Assembly: GCF_004745075.1 (NCBI RefSeq) | Contig: NZ_RHFH01000006.1 | Location: 186,001-250,000, forward strand | DNA length: 64,000 nucleotides | Origin: Brevibacterium sp. S111 | GTDB lineage: Bacteria > Actinomycetota > Actinomycetes > Actinomycetales > Brevibacteriaceae | Direction of reading: 5' to 3' | Part shown: in pieces, positions 38,745 to 51,214 of the stretch | Position numbering within the stretch: the stretch's first letter is position 1 | Layout of the letters: every line of letters starts with the position of its first letter | Notes under the pieces: model-generated | What the model was told of the DNA's origin: nothing | What the model saw: only the letters and a program-made list of their open reading frames with translations | The model's database searches: none | Program-made: the position numbers and the translations under genes

Positions 38745-39212
38745 TTAGGCGGGGAGGCGTTCGGGCCAGGTGCGCTCGCCGTGGATGTAGCCGGCGATGT
38801 CGGCGAGCACCCGGTCGGCGTCGGCCTGGGCGAACTCTCCAGCAGCGACTCCGGCCTGCAGGTCAGCGGCGAGCTCGGACACGCGAGCATGAGCGGCATC
38901 GGGGGTGGCAGCAACGAGTGTGCTGGCGGTGGAGACGATGCCGGCAGCGTCGGTGCCGGCGGCCGCGGTGTCGACGATGGTGCCTTCGACGATCTGATGC
39001 GATCCGCCGTCAGCAGCGGCCGACTCCTCGGGGCGGTTGGTCGGCGGTGTGTTCGTGCGCTGGGACGTCAGAGCAGGCTGAGCACTGCGTTTGGTCGACT
39101 GCGGTCCTGGATTGAGCACCAGGTCGGCCAGTCCTGCCGTCACCGGCACCGCCGTCAGGGCGCCGGCGACGACCACGCAGGTACCGGCGAGGAGTCGGGG
39201 AATCCATCTCAT
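38745..39212 (-). CDS. Small exported or membrane-anchored hypothetical protein
   Basis: A 155-aa protein with an N-terminal signal peptide or anchor (MRWIPRLLAGTCVVVAG, continuing hydrophobic to about residue 30), a Thr/Pro/Ser/Gln-rich linker, and an Ala-rich helical C-terminal half. No family recognised. ATG 39212 is preferred because the signal starts there; an upstream frame adds 30 polar residues. It lies between ligA and gatC on the same strand. The stop codon is 3 bp from the 76-bp palindrome, which would terminate its transcript. Confidence 0.65.
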   Translation of the reverse strand: MRWIPRLLAGTCVVVAGALTAVPVTAGLADLVLNPGPQSTKRSAQPALTSQRTNTPPTNRPEESAAADGGSHQIVEGTIVDTAAAGTDAAGIVSTASTLVAATPDAAHARVSELAADLQAGVAAGEFAQADADRVLADIAGYIHGERTWPERLPA

Positions 39213-39368
39213 GTCCCACACTCTTCCATCCGAAGCTGTCTCTGAGCTTGGCTGAGTCTGTACCCGGACTTCGAGTTCGGTCACGAATGAGTAAACAGCC
39301 ACACCATGGAACCGCCCGGGCCCGAGATAAATTCCCTTGGGGCGCCCGGCTCGGAACTCAGACGGTGC

Positions 39369-42805
<3,437 letters not shown>

Positions 42806-44829
42806 AGAATCGGAACTCGCTTTCCAGGGAATCGATGATGGTCTCGGCGCGGACGAAGCCGTGGGATTCGCCCTTGTACAGACGGTAAATGTACTCCACT
42901 CCGAACAGTTCGAGTGTATCGACGAACTCCTGAGCCTGTGAGGGCGGCACGATCGGGTCGCGGTCGCCCTGCATGACGGCCACCGGCACGTCGATCTCGG
43001 TGACACGGCGGATCGGCGAGCGGCGGATGTAGTCGTCCTGAGCTTCGGGCCAGGGTCCGACGAGACCGTCGATGTAATGGGATTCGAAGTCATGGGTGTC
43101 GACGACGAAGCGGATGAGATCGGTGACACCGAAGTAGGAGGTGCCGCAGGCGAACACGTCCGTGGCGGCCAGGGCCGAGAGCACCGTCCACCCGCCCGAG
43201 GAGGCCCCGGAGATCGCGATGCGCTCCGGGTCCGCGAGACCGGCGGCGATGAGCCCTTCGACGGCGGCCACGGTGTCGGCGACGTCGACGATCCCCCATT
43301 GTCCGCGCAGTCGGTCCCGCCAGGCCCGGCCGAAGCCGGTCGATCCGCCGTAGTTGACCTCGAGGACGCCGATGCCCTGTGAGGTGAAGAAACTCGAGCG
43401 TGCCGACATGTCCGGGGTCGCCTGACCGGTGGGTCCGCCGTGGATCGAGACGATATAGGGCGGAAGTTCGCGCTCGGAGGCGGCGAAGCGGGGATTGTGC
43501 GGCGGGTGGATGACGACGGGCACTCCCCCGAGCTCGCCGACTCGAGGTCTGGAGTAGTAGCCCTGATGGGTGTCGAGTCGTTCCCGGGCGATCTCGGTGA
43601 ACTGCCCGGTCGCGCGGTCGACGGCGCAGAGGACGCCGGGCCGGCTCGTCGATTTCGCGGTCATGAGCAGGTGGGTCCGGCCGAGGGCGAGGAGCTCGAT
43701 CGTGCCGAAGGTCTCCCCGACCGGGTTGATCGGCTCCCAGGTGTTCGGGGCTTGTGCGTGGCTGCGCACGAGGGTGGCCGTGGCCGACTGCGTGTGCGCC
43801 CACACTTCGCCGCTATCGTGGAGGTGCCAGCGGGTGCCCAACTGCCACAGTGCCCCGCCGATCTCATCCCCGGTGTCGAGGACGGGGCGCAGACGGTCGG
43901 GGCTGAGCACCTCGGGGGCCGGGGTGTGATCGGGGTCCGTGACGAGCGGGCGTGCGGCCACGGGGTCGAAGTCGAGACCGTGCAGCGCCCAATGACCGCC
44001 GTGATCGGAGATGACGTGAAGAGACGAGTCCGAGGTGAACTCGGGTTGGAGGAGGGAGACTCCCCCGTCGTCGGGGGTCGGCAGAGTGGGCGGGGCCTGT
44101 CGGGGGCGTGCGATCGCATCCCCGCGGACCATGGCCACCGGCGGTGTCGCAGGGGTGCGCACGTCGACGAGCCACAGGTTCGTGCCGTCCCATGGCATGT
44201 TCGGGTGTTCCCAGCCGATGAACGCCAGCGTGCTGCCGTCGGGTGAGAGGCGTGGCCAGGCCATGAAATGCGACAGCGTCGCGAGCACGTTCGTCGTGCC
44301 GTGCTTGGTCAGCAGCACAACGGCGCGCTGGCGACGAGTGGATCGGCAGTCCTCGCGCACGCACAGCAGTCCCCACGGGGTCATGTGCAGATCCCCGTAG
44401 CGGATCCGACCCGAGGTGTCCGGGGTCAGGGCGTGCGGAGCCCGACCGGGGATGATCTGCCACACACGCTGATCGGCGGCGTTGACGAAGTAGATGACCT
44501 CGCTGTCGGGGTCGAGAGCCCAGGCCGCTCCCCCGTATTCGTGGACGGCGGAGCGGATGTTGAAGCCGGTGGGCAGGATCTGTTCCCAGTCGCCGGGACG
44601 AGACAGCGAGGTGCGGACGAGTCCGGTGCGGGCTTTCTCGGCGGGGATCTTCGTCGAGTAGAAGATCTCGTCTCCGCGGAAGGCGGCATCGAAGATCGGA
44701 GCGGCACCGGCGGCCACCTCGGCGGCGTTGAGAGGTGACGTCCAGGTTCCATAAGGTGCCGAGACGACATCTTGGGGAAATTCCTTCATGCCCCCAGAGT
44801 ATCGCCAGTCACGGACATTCCGGCGGTGA

Positions 44830-44891
44830 TGCCTCGCCCCGGGGCACCGGGCCAGGTGCCTGCCTCGCCCCGGGGCACCAAGCCAGGTGCC
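44830..44891. repeat. Two tandem 31-bp repeats
   Basis: A 31-bp unit beginning TGCCTCGCCCCGGGGCACC lies at 44830-44860 and 44861-44891 with two differences, and a degenerate third copy follows. It fills the gap between the mnmA stop and the S9 peptidase start. Internal CCCCGGGG palindromes could form small hairpins. Confidence 0.8.
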
Positions 44892-44937
44892 TGCGTTGCC
44901 CTGGGCGTCGGGCTCAGGTGATTAGCTGCCCGGGACC

Positions 44938-46158
44938 TCAGGCGTCGGCGAGCACAGCGTCCGGAGCCGGGGTGATGCGGTCCTTCGCCGTGGAGTCGAT
45001 GGTCGCCTGCCCGAGCACACGGGTGCCGCGGTAGATGACCATCGTCTGCCCCGGTGCCACACCGGAGAGCTCCTCGTCGACGTCGACGTGCATGAGCTGC
45101 CCGGCCGGGCGGGCCGCAGGCACCTCGACCTCGTCGATGATGGGATTCGCTTCGTGTTCGGGCGCCTCGGCGACGAAGTCTCCGAGCCAGGCACGGGCCG
45201 GTACGGGATCGGCGTGGGCACGGATTTGGACCTCGCAGTCGATGCCGTCCTCCGGGCTGTGTCCCATGTCCGCAGGAGCCGCGCCGGCCCACGAGGTGCG
45301 GATGCCGGTCAGATGCGACACGGCGAGGTCGGCACGCGAACCCACGGTGACCGTGTTCGAGGCCGGATCGAGCCCGGTGACGAAGCGCGGCTTGCCGTCG
45401 GCGGCGGGCTTCTCGATGCCCAGGCCCTTGCGCTGCCCGATCGTGTACGTCATCGCCCCGTCGTGCTCACCGAGGACCTCGCCCTCGGAGTCCTTGATGA
45501 GGCCCGGACGCATCGGGATCTTGTCGGCCAGCCACGCCTTCGTGTCCCCATCGGGGATGAAGCAGATGTCGTAGGAGTCGGGCTTGCTCGCCACGGAGAA
45601 ACCGCGCTCGGCCGCCTCGGCGCGCACCTCGGCCTTCGAGGCCGTGGCACCGATCGGGAAGTAGCAGTGCTCGAGCTGATCGGAGGTGAGCACGCCGAGG
45701 ACATAGGACTGGTCCTTGGCCAGGTCCTCTCCGCGGTGGAGCTCCGGCTTCCCGTCATCGTCGCGCAGCACCTCCGCGTAGTGGCCCGTGGCGATGGCGT
45801 CGAAGCCCAGCGCCAGCGCCCGGTCGAGGAGGGCGGCGAATTTGATGCGCTCATTGCAGCGCATGCACGGGTTCGGGGTCCTCCCGGCCGCGTACTCGGC
45901 GATGAAGTCATCGACGATGTCTTCCTTGAATCGCTCGGAGAAGTCCCAGACGTAGAAGGGGATGTCGAGCATCCCGGCGACGCGGTGGGCATCGCGGGAG
46001 TCCTCGATCGTGCAGCAGCCGCGCGAACCGGTTCGCAGGGTGCCGGGCATCCGGGACAGGGCGAGGTGGACGCCGACGACTTCGTGTCCGGCATCGACGG
46101 CGCGGGCGGCGGCGACGGAGGAATCGACTCCGCCGGACATGGCGACGAGTACTCTCAT
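44938..46158 (-). CDS. mnmA: tRNA-specific 2-thiouridylase
   Basis: This enzyme places sulfur on U34 of tRNA-Lys, -Glu and -Gln using ATP and persulfide sulfur from a desulfurase. It is 406 aa. The PP-loop SGGVDSS is at 8-14; catalytic C98 lies in [10 protein letters not shown] and the second catalytic Cys in [10 protein letters not shown] (near 193). The ATG at 46158 follows AAGGAG. It overlaps the cysteine desulfurase stop by 4 bp, which fits direct sulfur delivery. Actinobacteria often add a longer C-terminal domain, as here. Confidence 0.95.
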   Translation of the reverse strand: MRVLVAMSGGVDSSVAAARAVDAGHEVVGVHLALSRMPGTLRTGSRGCCTIEDSRDAHRVAGMLDIPFYVWDFSERFKEDIVDDFIAEYAAGRTPNPCMRCNERIKFAALLDRALALGFDAIATGHYAEVLRDDDGKPELHRGEDLAKDQSYVLGVLTSDQLEHCYFPIGATASKAEVRAEAAERGFSVASKPDSYDICFIPDGDTKAWLADKIPMRPGLIKDSEGEVLGEHDGAMTYTIGQRKGLGIEKPAADGKPRFVTGLDPASNTVTVGSRADLAVSHLTGIRTSWAGAAPADMGHSPEDGIDCEVQIRAHADPVPARAWLGDFVAEAPEHEANPIIDEVEVPAARPAGQLMHVDVDEELSGVAPGQTMVIYRGTRVLGQATIDSTAKDRITPAPDAVLADA

Positions 46159-47366
46159 GAGGCTCCTTGCATCCATCGGGGTGTTGCCGAAACCATCCCG
46201 GCTCGGCGTGCCTGTTCGACGACCTCGGGCAGGGCCGTAAGCAGGGCATCGATATCGTCCTCGGTCGTCTCGTGGCCGAGGGTGAAGCGCTGAGTGGACC
46301 GGGCCGTGTCCTCATCGACCCCGCAGGCCAGAAGCACATGCGAGGGACGCGAGACTCCGGCCGAGCAGGCCGATCCCGTCGAGGTGGCCAGTCCGCGGGC
46401 GTCGAGACCGAACAGCAGCGAGTCCCCCTCGCAGCCGGTGAACGTGAAGTGCGCATTGGCCGGCAGCCGGCCCGGACCGGGCGGACCCGAGAGCGCGACT
46501 CCGTCGATGCTCGATTCGATTCCGGCGACGAGGCGGTCCCGCAGACCCGCCAGACGTGCCGACCGTGCTTCGAGGTCTCCGGTGACGAGGTCGACGGCGG
46601 CGGCGAAGGCCACCGCGCCGGCAACGTCGAGGGTTCCCGAGCGCACACCGCGCTCCTGTCCCCCGCCGTGGAGGATCGCCGTCGGGGTGGCTGCCCGGTC
46701 GAGCAGGAGGGCCCCGATGCCGACGGGTCCGCCGATCTTATGGGCGGTGATCGTCATCGCCGTGGCTCTGAACTCGGCGAAGTCGAGTGGGATCTGTCCG
46801 AGCGCCTGGACAGCGTCGATGTGGAAGGGGATGCCGAGTTCGGCGGCGACCTCACCGATCTCGCGGATCGGCTGCAGAGTGCCGATCTCATTGTTCGCGG
46901 CCATGACGCTGATGAGCGCCGTGGATTCTGGGGCCCGGCGCAGTTCGGCAAGGGCCGCGTCGACGTCGAGGCGACCGGTCGAATCGACGTCGAGATAGAC
47001 GGCCTCGGCGCCGAGGCTCTCGAGCCATTCCACGGTCTCGAGGACCGCGGGGTGTTCGACCGTCGTCGTCAGCACGCGCGGGCGCACCGGGTCGACGAAC
47101 GACCCGTTGTTGCGGGAGAGGTAGAGGCCCTTGAGCGCGAAATTGTCCGCCTCGGTGCCTCCCGAAGTGAAGATGACCTCCGACGAGGTGGCCGCACCGA
47201 CTGCGCGGGCGATGTCCTCGCGTGCTTCTTCGATGCGCATCCGTGCCGCCTGCCCGACAGCGTGCAGGGCCGAGGGATTGGCCCGGCGGGCCAGCTCCTT
47301 CGTGTACACCTCGAGCACCTCGGCGGGCATCGGCGAGGTGGCTGCGTGGTCGAGATAGATGGGCAT
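46155..47366 (-). CDS. Cysteine desulfurase (IscS/NifS type)
   Basis: A PLP enzyme that takes sulfur from cysteine as an enzyme persulfide and passes it on; the neighbour mnmA is the likely acceptor. It is 403 aa. [14 protein letters not shown] is the start, the PLP-Lys lies in [16 protein letters not shown] (near 208), and the active-site Cys in [13 protein letters not shown] (near 328) sits in a short loop typical of IscS-type enzymes. GAGGGG precedes the ATG. It corresponds by position to IscS (Rv3025c) of M. tuberculosis; I leave the symbol blank because IscS and NifS naming varies. Confidence 0.93.
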   Translation of the reverse strand: MPIYLDHAATSPMPAEVLEVYTKELARRANPSALHAVGQAARMRIEEAREDIARAVGAATSSEVIFTSGGTEADNFALKGLYLSRNNGSFVDPVRPRVLTTTVEHPAVLETVEWLESLGAEAVYLDVDSTGRLDVDAALAELRRAPESTALISVMAANNEIGTLQPIREIGEVAAELGIPFHIDAVQALGQIPLDFAEFRATAMTITAHKIGGPVGIGALLLDRAATPTAILHGGGQERGVRSGTLDVAGAVAFAAAVDLVTGDLEARSARLAGLRDRLVAGIESSIDGVALSGPPGPGRLPANAHFTFTGCEGDSLLFGLDARGLATSTGSACSAGVSRPSHVLLACGVDEDTARSTQRFTLGHETTEDDIDALLTALPEVVEQARRAGMVSATPRWMQGAS

Positions 47367-47468
47367 CCCCTCAAGTTTAGGGCGTGTGCGGGATGACGGC
47401 CAGGATCCGTGCGGCATCTCACCCGTCCTGTGACCGCACCGGAGGATCTGCTCTGAGCCGATGCCGAC

Positions 47469-47474
47469 TAAACT
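47469..47474 (+). promoter_or_regulatory. -10 element for a leaderless mRNA
   Basis: TAAACT followed after 7 bases by GTG 47482, the proposed start of a small membrane protein. No Shine-Dalgarno is present. Confidence 0.5.
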
Positions 47475-47481
47475 GGGTCGG

Positions 47482-47832
47482 GTGTTCACCGTTTTCACCA
47501 TCGTCCTCTATGCCGTCACCGGTATCCTGACCGTGTGGTCGATCGTCGAGACCATCCGCAACCGACCGGCGGGCAAGGCCCTGCTGGCGGGTGCCGCGTT
47601 CCTGCTTCTGCTGCTCATCGTGCAGCTGATCCTCTCGATCGCCACCTTCGGCTCCGCGCACGATGTCGACCCGCTCCTCTACTTCGGCTATGTGATCACC
47701 GCGATCCTCGTCATCGCGTTGGCCGGGTTCTGGGCGTTCGCCGAACTCAGTCGGTGGGGGCCGGGAGTGCTGGCAGCAGCCGGACTGACGGTGATCGTGA
47801 TGATCGAGAGATTGGACCAGATTTGGCAGTGA
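47482..47832 (+). CDS. Small hypothetical four-helix membrane protein
   Basis: A 116-aa protein with hydrophobic segments near 3-22, 32-55, 66-84 and 89-108 and almost no extramembrane sequence. No family recognised. GTG 47482 is chosen over ATG 47461 because it lies just behind a -10 hexamer and starts directly with the first helix. Its stop overlaps the start of the next membrane protein (GTGA), so the two are coupled and may act together. Confidence 0.65.
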   Translation: MFTVFTIVLYAVTGILTVWSIVETIRNRPAGKALLAGAAFLLLLLIVQLILSIATFGSAHDVDPLLYFGYVITAILVIALAGFWAFAELSRWGPGVLAAAGLTVIVMIERLDQIWQ

Positions 47833-48254
47833 CAAAAAGCAGCCGCTCCCCGTATTCGGCGATGCACAGCGGACCCGGGCGGGCGCTGACCGCCGTCTAC
47901 GGGATCTTCGCACTCTCGGCCACGGCGAGAGCCGGCTACCAGCTCATCCGCGAATTCGATTTCGCCCCGATCGCGTACTCGCTCTCGGCAGTGGCCGCAG
48001 TCATCTACATCCTCGCCACGATCTGCCTCGTCATCGGCAACCGGATCTCGCATCGGATCGCCGTGGCCGCCTGCGCGATCGAATTCCTCGGCGTCATCGT
48101 CGTCGGCATCCTCAGCCACACCCATCCGGAGGACTTCGCAAAGCCGTCGGTGTGGTCGAACTTCGGCAGCGGCTACGGGTTCGTCCCGCTCGTCCTGCCG
48201 CTCATCGGCCTGTGGTGGCTGTGGCGCGTCGGCCGCCGCGCGCACCGGGACTGA
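47829..48254 (+). CDS. Small hypothetical membrane protein
   Basis: A 141-aa protein with four hydrophobic segments (about 18-34, 46-66, 73-95 and 112-130), SHTHPEDFAKPSVW in an external loop, and a basic end. It is recognisable only as a small integral membrane protein common in actinobacteria; no function can be assigned. The GTG start overlaps the upstream stop by 4 bp. It converges with the paralog B gene of the thioredoxin module. Confidence 0.7.
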   Translation: MTKSSRSPYSAMHSGPGRALTAVYGIFALSATARAGYQLIREFDFAPIAYSLSAVAAVIYILATICLVIGNRISHRIAVAACAIEFLGVIVVGILSHTHPEDFAKPSVWSNFGSGYGFVPLVLPLIGLWWLWRVGRRAHRD

Positions 48255-48282
48255 ACACACCCGGTAACTGGCCGCCTCGGGA

Positions 48283-50100
48283 TCATTCCACGCGGGAGGA
48301 CAGCACGTTCCAGTCGGTGGCGATGGCCGTGACGTCGTCTCCGGTCTCCATGAGCACGTAGGGGTGCGCGGTGTCGACCTTGACGGTGTCGCCGTCCTTG
48401 TCATTGGTCTTCACGGCTTCGACGGTGTCGCCGAGGTCGATTGAGTAATCGGTGGGAACCTTGATCGTCAGCGTGCAGCGGACCTCACCCATGCCGATCG
48501 CACCGTTCTCCGTGCTCAGTGTCATGTCTTCGAAGTCAAGATCCGCATAGGGCTTGCAGTCCACGTCGACCTTGTCGAAGCCGGAGTCCTTGTCGCGCAG
48601 TGTGCCGAGGTAGTCGCGGAATCCCTTGAAACCGCCCTCCTTGAGGCCATCGGGGGTGCCGGATTTCGCCTTGCCGTCGACGAGGTAGGACGCGACATCA
48701 TCGGCCGCGGTCGTCATCTCCTCATCGAAGGCCTCGGGGCCCGGCTTCACGGCTCCCTGCCCGTCGGCCATGAGCGTGGGCATCTGCTCGGCCGGAATAT
48801 AGGATGCGGAACGCACGAGCGGCTCAGTCGATGCCGAGTCCCGCGTCACGAGCATCACCTGCGTGAGCTGTTTGTCACCGTCGGTGGACTTCTTGTCCGC
48901 GGTGCCGAAGGCGTAGAACCACATCGGGTACTTCGTGAAGCTCGGGCTGGCGGCGACGACCTCGGTGAAGTTCGGAGCGCGCAGCTTCTGCTTGGCCTTC
49001 TCCGCGATCTGGATCTGGGCCTGCGTCTGGTCGATGAGCGGGGCGGCCTGGATCGCGTCGAGGTCCGTGCCCTTGTCACCGAGCGTCTTATCGAGCGCCT
49101 CGGTGTAGTTCGTCATGAACTTCCCGGCTTCCCCGGCCCGCAGCGCGGGGCGTTCGTATGGGGTGATGTCGGGGCTGCTCGGCTTGGCGATGGGCATGCT
49201 CGCGCATCCGCTGAGCACGAGCCCGGTGCCGACCAGCCCGGCCGTGACGGCCGTGAACGACCTTCGGTTGCGCAGGTCCCGTCGCCGAGGCGGTGGCCCG
49301 GCGGCCGTGCCCGGCTGCACGGTCGAGATCGGCTGAGTCGCCGGACCGGAACGGTCGGTCTCGGTCCCGCCGGAGCGATGGTCAGCATCGGGGCCGGAGC
49401 GGTGGTCCCGATCCTCGTCTCGTGCCGGCCCGTTCCCGCCTCCACCGCCGGTGGAGCTGTCGTGGTTCTTCTTCGGCGGACGGATGCGCGCCTGCCACCA
49501 GCGGAGGAAGAAGAACAGAGCGAATCCGGCGAAGATGATCCCGCCGGCGAGGCCGAGCAGGCTGAGTCCGAGCACACCGTTGACACGCATCTCCAGGCTC
49601 ACCGTCGTGCCGTCGAGACTGTCATCGGAATTCGCCGGAGCGATGACGAGCACCTGCGGCTCGGCCTCGAGGTTGAAGGTCTTCGCGACCGTCTTCCCCG
49701 TATCCTGACTGATCCACCAATCCCGATCGGCGATCTCGGCCTCGGGCTTCGCATCCCCGGGAATGAACCGATGATCGGTGGCGTTCGGGAAGGACACATC
49801 ACTGATCTGCTCCTGCGCCACCCCGTCGAGGTAGCTGTCGGCGTCGACCCCGTTGGCGGTGCCGACGAACAGCTCGGTCCCCTTAGAGTTCTTCGCCGTC
49901 ACGGTCACGCTCGAACCCGAATAGGGCACGATCGCCTCGTCGAGGACGACGGCATAGGCTCCGTCCTTGACCTTGAAGGCCGGGGTCTCGGTGATCTCGT
50001 CGGTGCCGACGACCGAGAGCGCGGAGATGACCAATCCGGCGAGCGTGAGCGCCGCAACGCCGAAGAGGATGGCAGTGATGAGTCGGATTCGCTGGATCAG
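48283..50100 (-). CDS. Large membrane protein with internal lipobox (module paralog B)
   Basis: About 605 aa, no family recognised. Architecture: first membrane helix (about 7-30), external domain (31-175), second helix (176-203), a long Arg/Asp/Gly-rich cytoplasmic linker (204-278), then a complete lipoprotein-like signal, RRRDLRNRR plus hydrophobic core and lipobox LSGC (C299), and a soluble external domain (300-605). The same layout occurs in the gene at 51215-52834. No ATG, GTG or TTG lies in frame before the first helix; the best start is CTG 50100, overlapping the upstream thioredoxin stop as CTGA, with GAGGG upstream. A TTG at 50034 would cut the first helix. Confidence 0.75.
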   Translation of the reverse strand: MIQRIRLITAILFGVAALTLAGLVISALSVVGTDEITETPAFKVKDGAYAVVLDEAIVPYSGSSVTVTAKNSKGTELFVGTANGVDADSYLDGVAQEQISDVSFPNATDHRFIPGDAKPEAEIADRDWWISQDTGKTVAKTFNLEAEPQVLVIAPANSDDSLDGTTVSLEMRVNGVLGLSLLGLAGGIIFAGFALFFFLRWWQARIRPPKKNHDSSTGGGGGNGPARDEDRDHRSGPDADHRSGGTETDRSGPATQPISTVQPGTAAGPPPRRRDLRNRRSFTAVTAGLVGTGLVLSGCASMPIAKPSSPDITPYERPALRAGEAGKFMTNYTEALDKTLGDKGTDLDAIQAAPLIDQTQAQIQIAEKAKQKLRAPNFTEVVAASPSFTKYPMWFYAFGTADKKSTDGDKQLTQVMLVTRDSASTEPLVRSASYIPAEQMPTLMADGQGAVKPGPEAFDEEMTTAADDVASYLVDGKAKSGTPDGLKEGGFKGFRDYLGTLRDKDSGFDKVDVDCKPYADLDFEDMTLSTENGAIGMGEVRCTLTIKVPTDYSIDLGDTVEAVKTNDKDGDTVKVDTAHPYVLMETGDDVTAIATDWNVLSSRVE

Positions 50101-51071
50101 AACAATGCCCTCATGAGTGCGGTCCGTGCCTTGGTCACGGCTGGGTCGTCGGCGCCGAGGACTTCGAAGAGTTCGAGGACGCGCAGGCGCAGGGATTCCT
50201 TCTCATCACCCGCGGTGGTGCGGATGAGACCGATGAGACGGGTGAACGCGCCCGCGGCATTGCCGCTGACGACCTCGGCATCGGCCGCGGCCTTCGCGGC
50301 CTCGACATCGGTCGGGTTCGCATCGGCGGCGGCGATGAGCTCTGCCGGCTCCTTGTCGATGAGGCGCCGACCCAGGCTCGCACGGGCGAGTCCGAACTTC
50401 GCCTCCTCATCGGCCGGCGACGACGCGAGAGCGGCCTTGAACAGGTTCTCCGCGGTGTCGAAGTCCCCCTTGGCCAGGGCCTCTTCGGCCTCCGGGTGGG
50501 CGGGACCTGCCGGTTCGGGTTCGGCACCGTCGGCGACGGCATGGCCGGTGACACCGTTCTCTCCGGCGAGCTTGAGCAGCTCATCGAAGTAGGCCGTGAC
50601 CTGCGGTTCGGGCAGGGCACTCTGGAACAGAGGCACGGGCTGGCCCTTGACGAGAGCGACCACCGAGGGGATCGACTGCACGCCGAAGGCCTGCTGCAGA
50701 CGCGGGTTCGCATCGACATCGACCTTGGCCAGAACCAGACGCCCGCCGTAGGAGGCGATGACGCGTTCGAGGATCGGCGACAGCTGCTTGCACGGTTCGC
50801 ACCATTCGGCCCACAGGTCGATGACGACGGGCACACGGTCGGAGATCGCAACGACGCCGTTGAAGCTCGCCTCGTCGACGTCGAAGATCAGGGACGGAAC
50901 GGCGACCGCATTCGGGTCCTGCCCGCCGGCCGCACCGCCGGGAGCTCCGGCACCAGCGGGCGCGTGTCCGGCCTGGCCGGTCTGTTCATGAGGCAGGTTC
51001 TTCCCGCGCACCGCAGACAGGTCGAGGCCCTGATTCTGCTGCGCGCTGCCCTGCGAGGGATCCATTGACAC
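50097..51071 (-). CDS. Thioredoxin-domain protein with TPR region (YbbN/CnoX-like)
   Basis: A 324-aa cytoplasmic protein with a Gly/Ala/Pro-rich N-terminal 60 residues, a thioredoxin fold with active site WCEPC (in DLWAEWCEPCKQL), and a C-terminal TPR region (about 170-324; AEEALAKGDFDTAENLFKAA). YbbN/CnoX proteins act as co-chaperones or holdases. The GTG at 51071 is favoured by AAAGGAG five bases upstream; ATG 51065 is the alternative. It sits between two paralogous membrane proteins on the same strand and overlaps the downstream one by 4 bp, suggesting a common role. Confidence 0.88.
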   Translation of the reverse strand: MSMDPSQGSAQQNQGLDLSAVRGKNLPHEQTGQAGHAPAGAGAPGGAAGGQDPNAVAVPSLIFDVDEASFNGVVAISDRVPVVIDLWAEWCEPCKQLSPILERVIASYGGRLVLAKVDVDANPRLQQAFGVQSIPSVVALVKGQPVPLFQSALPEPQVTAYFDELLKLAGENGVTGHAVADGAEPEPAGPAHPEAEEALAKGDFDTAENLFKAALASSPADEEAKFGLARASLGRRLIDKEPAELIAAADANPTDVEAAKAAADAEVVSGNAAGAFTRLIGLIRTTAGDEKESLRLRVLELFEVLGADDPAVTKARTALMRALF

Positions 51072-51214
51072 GTGGTCTCCTTTGTGACGCGATCGGTGGG
51101 AGCCGCTGATTCCGCCCCGCACCTGGTCCATGATTATCCAACAGAACGTATCAACACCGGTGTGCCCGCGGCTATTTCCTCAACGGAGGGCCGCGGCGGT
51201 GCCGAATCGGTCGC

